A stretch of 5,831 nt of DNA from CBDDRG01 sp965232975. Its GTDB lineage: Bacteria > Pseudomonadota > Gammaproteobacteria > Pseudomonadales > Porticoccaceae. The stretch is taken from NCBI GenBank assembly GCA_965232975.1, contig CBDDRG010000258.1, positions 1-5,831 on the forward strand. Reading direction: 5' to 3'. Under the pieces are notes generated by a model. It saw only the letters and a program-made list of their open reading frames with translations, ran no database searches and had not been told where the DNA came from. This document shows, piece by piece, positions 1 to 4,170 of the stretch (the first letter of the stretch is position 1; each line of letters begins with the position of its first letter). The position numbers and the translations under genes were made by a program.

Positions 1-378
1 GACACGAGCCGGCGGGAAGACTGGATCTTCGATCAGGTCGACCGCGGGATCGAGGTGCTGGTCACCAACCCCGAGCTGGTGAAGACCGGTCTGGATCTCC
101 TGGAGTTCCAGACCATCGTGTTCATGCAGACCGGCTACAACGTGTATACGTTGCAACAGGCCTCCCGCCGTTCCTGGCGGATCGGCCAGAAGCAACCGGT
201 GGACGTGTATTTTCTCGGCTACGGAGAGACGGCACAGATGACGTGTCTCTCGCTCATGGCCAAGAAGATCGCGGTGAGCCAGTCCACCTCCGGCGACATG
301 CCGGATACTGGCCTGGACATCCTCAACCAGGACGGGGATTCCATCGAGGTGGCCTTGGCCAAGAAGCTGGTGGCTTGA
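1..378 (+). CDS. SNF2-type helicase, C-terminal fragment (5' end outside window)
   Basis: The reading frame is open from base 1 and ends at TGA 376-378, giving 125 residues; the GTG at 55 is internal and the true start lies upstream. Seen: the end of a superfamily 2 helicase C-terminal domain. Residues about 20-36 (LVTNPELVKTGLDLLEF) match motif V, and residues 53-63 (QASRRSWRIGQ) match motif VI of SNF2/Rad54-like ATPases, usually QxxxRxHRIGQ, with Trp in place of the common His; the arginines R57 and R60 fit the arginine-finger positions. After motif VI come about 60 residues ending in a short acidic-hydrophobic tail. Known for the family: ATP-driven translocation on duplex DNA. From memory, close relatives with this tail sit in the backbone of PAGI-2/clc-type integrative conjugative elements, often near a DNA methylase gene; that placement is inference. 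The ATP-binding half cannot be judged here. Confidence 0.85.
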   Translation, partial: DTSRREDWIFDQVDRGIEVLVTNPELVKTGLDLLEFQTIVFMQTGYNVYTLQQASRRSWRIGQKQPVDVYFLGYGETAQMTCLSLMAKKIAVSQSTSGDMPDTGLDILNQDGDSIEVALAKKLVA

Positions 379-384
379 CCTTTA

Positions 385-424
385 CCCCGCCCTGCGCCAA
401 AGGCGCCGGGCGGGGATTCTTTTC
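385..424 (+). terminator. Rho-independent terminator after the helicase gene
   Basis: The arm 385-392 (CCCCGCCC) pairs with 408-415 (GGGCGGGG), and 394-398 (GCGCC) pairs with 402-406 (GGCGC), with one T/C mismatch (393/407) and a loop AAA (399-401). The stem is followed by ATTCTTTT (416-424 region), an imperfect T-run. It starts 6 bases after the helicase stop codon, so it probably ends that transcript. The stem is symmetric, but the minus-strand side lacks a good T-run, so it is called for the plus strand. Confidence 0.85.
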
Positions 425-643
425 GATCCAGAGATCACTTTCGGCCATAAGTGGTTAGCGTGTAGGGAATGGATGACGGACCTTTCATACCGGGAGAGCA
501 GACACTCAGATTTTCGAAACCGGTGCCAGAATCCCGTATTAGACGATGCAGTCTAGCACCTACGCAACGCCGGACCTAACGATCTATGTTGGAAGATGGA
601 CCAACGGCATATAGTCGCCTCGCATCAAATGGTCCGGGCGTCT
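425..643. other. Intergenic region between convergent genes; no gene seen
   Basis: This stretch separates the helicase gene from the metal cluster, whose last gene ends at 644. No open frame with a credible start site or protein family was seen. It contains only small inverted repeats: TAGAC/GTCTA at 540-544 and 551-555 (loop 6), GTTGG/CCAAC at 588-592 and 601-605 (loop 8), and GGACCA/TGGTCC at 598-603 and 630-635. The last two overlap and cannot form together. One of them may help end the minus-strand transcript of the DMT gene, but none has a T-run. No integrase site, tRNA end or long direct repeat was recognised. Confidence 0.5.
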
Positions 644-1702
644 TCAGTGGCGGTGCCGGTGGTGCAGATCCGGATAATGCGGGTGGGAATGCGCCAGCGG
701 CGCATGCTCGTGGGGATGAGTATGCGGTTCGGTGCCGTTGTATGCTTCGTCGTGCACATGTTGATGATGCTCGTCGTGCCGATGGGCATGGCTGTGGACC
801 AGCCGTTCGTGACGGTGAAGATGGTCATGCCGCTCTGTGATGTGCAACCATACTCCAATCGCCATCATCACCGCCGCCACCCAGAACAGGCTGCCGGGAC
901 GCTCGGAAAGAACGACTAGCGCCGTGGCTGCGCCAAAGAACGGGGCGACAGAGAAGTAAGCGCCGGTCCGGGCAGTCCCGAGATGACGCAGGGCCCAGAC
1001 AAACAGGCTCAAACTCACGCCATACCCCAGGAAGCCTACGCCGAGCGCCGCAAACAGTACCGGCAGCGGGGCGGGTTCCCAGCCCGTGCTCGCGGCGAGA
1101 GTCAAGTTGATACAGCCCGCCACCAATCCCTTGATGCCGGCGACCTGGACGGGGTCGCTGCCGGAGACGCGCTGCGTGAGATTGTTGTCCACGGCCCAAC
1201 CCAGGCAGGCCGCCATCACGGCCAAGCTGCCGAGGGGTAAACCAGCCGCAGACGCGCCTTCCCATGAAAGCAGAACCCCTGCCACCACAATCAGGAAAAA
1301 ACCCGCGGCAATACGCCTGTCCACATTCTCATGGAACACGAACCACGCCAGCAGCGCGGTGAACACTCCCTCGAAGTTGAGCAGGAGCGCTGCGGCAGAC
1401 CCCGTCGTCCGCTCAAGTCCGAGCATCAACAAAACGGGAGCGACGATACCGCCCGCGAGAATGGCACCGGCCATCCAGCCCCAGTCCGCGCGTGCCAGGG
1501 GAGCCTCTCTGTGCTCAATAGCGGCAGTCGTTTGTTGTCTCAGCCACCGCCAGCCCAGCAGGCCAACGCCGGAGCCGAAATAGAGCAGACCCGCCAATGC
1601 CAGCGGCGGCACCTCCACCACCAGAACCTTGGCCAGGGGTGTGCTGACGCCAAAGAGTAGTGCCGACAATAATGCCGCTACGATGCCCCGATTGATAGTC
1701 AT
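644..1702 (-). CDS. EamA/DMT-family transporter with histidine-rich C-terminal tail
   Basis: A 352-residue inner-membrane protein. Residues 1-286 hold two EamA repeats with about ten hydrophobic segments; the ends of the two halves are recognisable at NFEGVFTALLAWFVFHE (109-125) and at 240-267 (GTARTGAYFSVAPFFGAA and following), the usual drug/metabolite transporter signatures. Residues 287-352 form an extra tail with 24 His in 66 residues, in HxH and HHxH patterns, ending LHHRHRH. Ordinary DMT proteins of about 290-300 residues stop where the tail begins, so it is an added module, presumably binding a transition metal (Ni, Zn, Co or Cu). I recall similar His-tailed EamA proteins in other metal-resistance clusters, but the substrate is not established. 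The ATG at 1702 is chosen because it begins just before the first membrane segment; the SD upstream is weak (GGCGAG). It is last in the minus-strand series, 101 bases after the DUF6488 gene, so may share its transcript. Possible roles are metal export, or export of a metal-binding metabolite. Confidence 0.88.
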   Translation of the reverse strand: MTINRGIVAALLSALLFGVSTPLAKVLVVEVPPLALAGLLYFGSGVGLLGWRWLRQQTTAAIEHREAPLARADWGWMAGAILAGGIVAPVLLMLGLERTTGSAAALLLNFEGVFTALLAWFVFHENVDRRIAAGFFLIVVAGVLLSWEGASAAGLPLGSLAVMAACLGWAVDNNLTQRVSGSDPVQVAGIKGLVAGCINLTLAASTGWEPAPLPVLFAALGVGFLGYGVSLSLFVWALRHLGTARTGAYFSVAPFFGAATALVVLSERPGSLFWVAAVMMAIGVWLHITERHDHLHRHERLVHSHAHRHDEHHQHVHDEAYNGTEPHTHPHEHAPLAHSHPHYPDLHHRHRH

Positions 1703-1803
1703 GCTCGCCAGCCCGGGAAATTCACTATGGAAAACCCATACCAGTCAGAGACGCTTATCCATGTCCGATATGGGATCATCATCACGCGACCGACACTAAC
1801 GTA
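1703..1803 (-). other. 101-base spacer between the DUF6488 and DMT genes
   Basis: This is the only sizeable gap within the minus-strand series. An imperfect inverted repeat (ATCCAT/ATGGGAT, about 1758-1777) lies in it, without a T-run, so I do not call a terminator. No clear -35/-10 pair was seen for the DMT gene. Whether the DMT gene has its own promoter therefore remains open. Confidence 0.4.
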
Positions 1804-2148
1804 TCAATTTCCCGTGTAATTGGCCGCAAGATATTCTCCACCCAAGGTCAGAAACACGTAGAGTGTTTGTTTCTCAGGGTCCTCTATCTTCTCATTTTCG
1901 AATGTGATGACCCATTCCATGTTCCCACCAAAGTCCTTCTTCTCCGCCCTCATGACGCCGGTTGCCTTCCAGCTCTTATCGAGCTTGCCACTCTCGACAA
2001 GTCTTGAAACGCTTTTTACCGCGATCTCTTCGGCACGGTTTTGACTGACAGGATCATGGGCGTTCCCGTGATCATGTCCCGCGCCGGCCATGGCTACTAC
2101 CGAGAAAAGGCTTAACACCAGGCTGAAAAGAATTGTTTGAATGCGCAT
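1804..2148 (-). CDS. Small exported DUF6488-family protein
   Basis: A 114-residue protein with a Sec-type signal peptide: MRIQ, hydrophobic stretch about residues 5-18, and probable cleavage after AMA (residue 21), leaving a mature N-terminus GAGHDHGNAHDP with three His that could bind metal. The mature part has a helix (about 38-58, EEIAVKSVSRLVESGKLD) followed by predicted strands around EWVITFEN and QTLYVFLTLGGEYLAANY. This order resembles PepSY-like domains, and the whole matches what I remember of DUF6488, a periplasmic family of unknown function often found beside metal-transport genes. The ATG at 2148 has a good SD (AGGAGAAGG) that overlaps the stop codon of the upstream hupE-like gene, 12 bases away, so the two are likely cotranslated. 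Function is unknown; a periplasmic metal-binding or accessory role for the cluster is inference. Confidence 0.85.
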   Translation of the reverse strand: MRIQTILFSLVLSLFSVVAMAGAGHDHGNAHDPVSQNRAEEIAVKSVSRLVESGKLDKSWKATGVMRAEKKDFGGNMEWVITFENEKIEDPEKQTLYVFLTLGGEYLAANYTGN

Positions 2149-2153
2149 ACTAA

Positions 2154-2162
2154 CCTTCTCCT
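2154..2162 (-). promoter_or_regulatory. SD site of the DUF6488 gene, overlapping the previous stop
   Basis: On the minus strand this reads AGGAGAAGG, 5 bases before the ATG at 2148. Its first two bases (2161-2162) belong to the TAG stop (2163-2161) of the hupE-like gene, which indicates coupled translation of the two genes. Confidence 0.75.
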
Positions 2163-3348
2163 ATAGTGAATCAATGCTTTCGTGTGTGATTGTAGCTGGG
2201 TATTGAATTGGTTTTACTTGTCCGACCTCCTTCTTTGAATCTACAAGTTGATATTCACCTTTTGTTTTCAGTGTGATGGTAACTGGCGACCGGCTGCTGT
2301 TCTTCCAGTACCAGCCATGCGTCCCGTCAAAAGGGGCGGTCAAAGAGCCGCGTGATTGGCTGTCGGTGCTCTTTTCGAAGCTTTGAAAGAAACCCGTGGT
2401 ATCGCCCGCCGGTTCCCCGTGGAAGTCGAAGAAAAGACGTTCGCCGTCGGTTTGCCATGAATACTCAAATGTTGCGCCTTCCGCCAGATGAAGCTTGTAT
2501 TCCTTATCGCTCCTGGCCGGAATGGTCACGGCGATTGAATCTTTCCATTGAGCTTGCTGGGGATCCTGGATTTTTCCAGCCTCGGCAACGATTTTCTGAT
2601 TCGCAGCATTTTGAGTTTGCACCCTGCCTGCCGCCAATACCTCCGGATTGCTGGAATGTTCAAAGCCGTGCATCTGCATGAGGAAAAGCAGCGCACCTGC
2701 CGCGATCAGACCATAGTTCGCGACCAGACTGAAAGACCGGAAGGCATGGCTTTTTCGCCAGGCGGCAATGAGCAGCAACATCAGGGCCAACGCGCTGACT
2801 TGTCCCAGTTCGATGCCGACATTAAACGAAATAATGTTCAGCAGCAGGCCGTCTTCGCTTAACGGCAGCTCCTGTAGGCGGGTGGATAAGCCAAAACCAT
2901 GAATCAACCCGAGGCCAATAATCATCAACATCATGTTGGGTGGGTTGATGTTGAGGTATTTGCGAAAGCCGTCAATATTGGCAAAAGCAATGTAACAAAC
3001 ACTCAACGCGATCACTGCGTCGATGGCGAAATAGTTAAGCTGAATGCCATTAAAGGTGGCGTAGATCAGGGTGACACTATGACCAAGGGTGAACGCGGTA
3101 ACGTATTTGGCGATATCGCGGAAAGTGGTCAGGAAAAAGATGATCCCGAACACAAACGCCAGATGGTCGTAGCCGGACAACATATGGGTTGCGCCAAGCC
3201 ACATGTAACGCAGATTGCCCCCTTCTATAACGGCCTGTTTTTCCGCCTCTGACATGCCATGTGCATACGCATATTGCGAAAGCAGCGTAAACACAAACAA
3301 TCCCACAATCAGGGAAAGGATTTTGGATTTAGATAGCATCTTGTACAC
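2161..3348 (-). CDS. HupE/UreJ-type membrane protein fused to a soluble C-terminal domain
   Basis: A 395-residue protein. It has a signal peptide (about 1-29, cleavage after AYA, mature start HGMSEAE), then a HupE/UreJ membrane region to about residue 227 with six or so helices. HupE/UreJ hallmarks are visible: HMLSGYDH (55-62), TLGHS (87-91), LIHGFGLS (149-155 region) and NVGIELGQ (176-183), whose His, Asp, Asn and Glu would line a Ni/Co site. Known members linked to hydrogenase or urease transport nickel; those near czc genes have no settled role. From about residue 268 a beta-rich soluble domain follows (WKDSIAVTIPA, EGATFEYSW, FDGTHGWYW, TLKTKGEY). It resembles the periplasmic part of the small single-pass 'transmembrane anchor protein' encoded separately next to hupE and czcA in other bacteria. 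The gene begins 10 bases after the lipoprotein stop. Start is uncertain: GTG at 3348 or ATG at 3339. Base use is notably AT-richer than in czcA. Confidence 0.85.
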   Translation of the reverse strand: MYKMLSKSKILSLIVGLFVFTLLSQYAYAHGMSEAEKQAVIEGGNLRYMWLGATHMLSGYDHLAFVFGIIFFLTTFRDIAKYVTAFTLGHSVTLIYATFNGIQLNYFAIDAVIALSVCYIAFANIDGFRKYLNINPPNMMLMIIGLGLIHGFGLSTRLQELPLSEDGLLLNIISFNVGIELGQVSALALMLLLIAAWRKSHAFRSFSLVANYGLIAAGALLFLMQMHGFEHSSNPEVLAAGRVQTQNAANQKIVAEAGKIQDPQQAQWKDSIAVTIPARSDKEYKLHLAEGATFEYSWQTDGERLFFDFHGEPAGDTTGFFQSFEKSTDSQSRGSLTAPFDGTHGWYWKNSSRSPVTITLKTKGEYQLVDSKKEVGQVKPIQYPATITHESIDSL

Positions 3349-3355
3349 GTCTCCT
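3337..3355 (-). promoter_or_regulatory. Ambiguous start region of the hupE-like gene
   Basis: On the minus strand AGGAG (3355-3351) lies only 2 bases before the GTG at 3348 and 11 bases before the in-frame ATG at 3339. Neither spacing is ideal. The ATG would give MLSKSKILS as N-terminus, still a good signal peptide with the positive charges kept, so I slightly favour ATG 3339; the longer form is given as the CDS to keep all possible residues. Confidence 0.5.
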
Positions 3356-3358
3356 AAC

Positions 3359-3853
3359 TTATTGAGTCTGGTTTACGTCACGCCATGGAGATTTCGGCGC
3401 ATAGGACTTATGCGATCTAAGGTCATGATGAATGATACGCACGGATTTTACATTCGACGGCATGGCGGGGATCTCAAGGTGGAACTTCGCGATTCTGGAT
3501 TTGACGCTCATGCGCATATAACCAATGATGGCCTCTTTAAATGCCGTGCCGTCAGGGGCGATGAGTTCGATATGCAAATGGCCGGGTATGGGGCCGCGAC
3601 TTGGGAATCGGCGCTGCAGTTCGCCCCGTAACACCATTGCCGTTTCCGAAGTCTGCAGGTAGGCGTTGGTGATGCGCGCGCTACCCGAGCCTACACGCTC
3701 TATTTCCACATCCTCTTCTTTCACAAGGCTCGTGTTGGTAGCACATCCAGAGAGAATCATCAGTCCGGCTAAACCGCCAGTCATCAAGAAGGATCCGAGC
3801 TTCGTCTCAAAATCCATCTTCTTAATCCGTTTCGTTTCGGTTGTCCCAATCAC
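3359..3853 (-). CDS. Lipoprotein of unknown function in the czc operon
   Basis: A 164-residue protein, not recognised as a named family. It has a basic N-terminal region (ETKRIKKMDFETK), a hydrophobic segment, and a lipobox LSGC with the lipidated Cys at residue 37, so it should be a membrane-anchored lipoprotein; Thr at +2 (CAT: +2 is Ala) gives no inner-membrane retention Asp. The mature part alternates hydrophobic and polar residues (SARITNAYLQ, AMVLRGELQRR, GHLHIELIAPDG, KFHLEIPAMP, VKSVRIIHHD), which suggests a small beta-sandwich. His occurs in GHLH, KFH and IIHHD and could bind metal, but there is no Cys besides the lipid one. The GTG start overlaps the stop of the DUF3240 gene (GTGA) and has a perfect SD, AAGGAGGT, 5 bases ahead. 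An internal ATG at residue 13 would also leave a complete lipoprotein signal, but has a poorer SD. The role in metal efflux is inferred from context only. Confidence 0.8.
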   Translation of the reverse strand: MIGTTETKRIKKMDFETKLGSFLMTGGLAGLMILSGCATNTSLVKEEDVEIERVGSGSARITNAYLQTSETAMVLRGELQRRFPSRGPIPGHLHIELIAPDGTAFKEAIIGYMRMSVKSRIAKFHLEIPAMPSNVKSVRIIHHDLRSHKSYAPKSPWRDVNQTQ

Positions 3854-3866
3854 AGGTGACCTCCTT
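3850..3866 (-). promoter_or_regulatory. GTGA stop/start overlap with strong SD
   Basis: On the minus strand the SD AAGGAGGT (3866-3859) lies inside the last codons of the DUF3240 gene, 5 bases before GTG (3853-3851). The TGA stop of the upstream gene (3852-3850) shares two bases with that GTG. This supports the GTG as the start of the lipoprotein gene and indicates translational coupling. Confidence 0.85.
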
Positions 3867-4158
3867 CTTCCACATGCGTTGTCCAGTACACGCCTTGACC
3901 GGTCACGCCGTTTTCCGCCTGGCGAAGCGCCCCCAGCACGACACTGACATCCGCGTCATCGAGCAGGATATCCACCCGCACCCGCGGCGTGTAGCCGACC
4001 ACCTTGTCCCGCGCAGAGAGAAACGGATCGCTTTCCACCTGTGCCCCGTGCCCTTCCACATGGCTGAAGGTAAAGCCGGACACCTGATTCAGGGTCCGTA
4101 GTTGATCGGCCAATTCCTGCTGGGTATTGGCATGCACAATAAGCGTCAGAATCTTCAT
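3850..4158 (-). CDS. DUF3240 family protein (PII-like fold), partner of czcA
   Basis: A 102-residue soluble protein with no signal peptide, hence cytosolic. It starts MKILTLIVHANTQQELADQL, with a strand-helix opening, then GFTFSHVEGHG (about 29-39), a variable loop, PRVRVDILLDDADVSVVLGA (about 58-77) and a C-terminal GVYWTTHVEEGG. This beta-alpha-beta, beta-alpha-beta order and the spacing match the small DUF3240 family, which has a PII/ferredoxin-like fold and is regularly encoded next to CzcA-type pumps. Its biochemical role is not established; by analogy to PII-like proteins it may sense a small ligand or metal and act on the pump, which is inference. The ATG at 4158 overlaps the czcA stop as ATGA and is served by GGAGG (4170-4166), 7 bases ahead, within the last czcA codons, so production should be tied to the pump. 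The 3' end overlaps the lipoprotein gene by 4 bases. Confidence 0.85.
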   Translation of the reverse strand: MKILTLIVHANTQQELADQLRTLNQVSGFTFSHVEGHGAQVESDPFLSARDKVVGYTPRVRVDILLDDADVSVVLGALRQAENGVTGQGVYWTTHVEEGGHL

Positions 4159-4170
4159 ACTTGTTCCTCC
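4155..4170 (-). promoter_or_regulatory. ATGA overlap of czcA stop and DUF3240 start, with SD
   Basis: On the minus strand GGAGG (4170-4166) stands 7 bases before ATG (4158-4156); the czcA stop TGA is 4157-4155. The SD therefore sits inside the czcA reading frame, and translation of the small gene is probably coupled to that of the pump. Confidence 0.85.

Noticed and set aside
598..635. Possible terminator for the DMT gene (GGACCA/TGGTCC)
   Set aside because: Only 6 base pairs around a loop of 26 bases, with no T-run on the minus strand.
596..919. Plus-strand open frame of 107 codons, very rich in Met and Val
   Set aside because: It lies opposite the His-rich tail of the DMT gene. Its many ATG and GTG codons are simply the complement of CAT and CAC His codons. 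It has no recognisable domain.
1086..1583. Plus-strand open frame of 165 codons inside the DMT gene
   Set aside because: It is antisense to conserved EamA membrane segments, rich in Pro, Ser, Arg and Ala, and matches no family.
1750..1780. Possible terminator or operator between the DUF6488 and DMT genes
   Set aside because: The inverted repeat is imperfect, low in GC and has no following T-run; it matches no metal-regulator operator I know.
3215..3631. Plus-strand open frame of 138 codons
   Set aside because: It crosses the ends of the hupE-like and lipoprotein genes on the opposite strand, both of which have signal sequences, SD sites and coherent domains.
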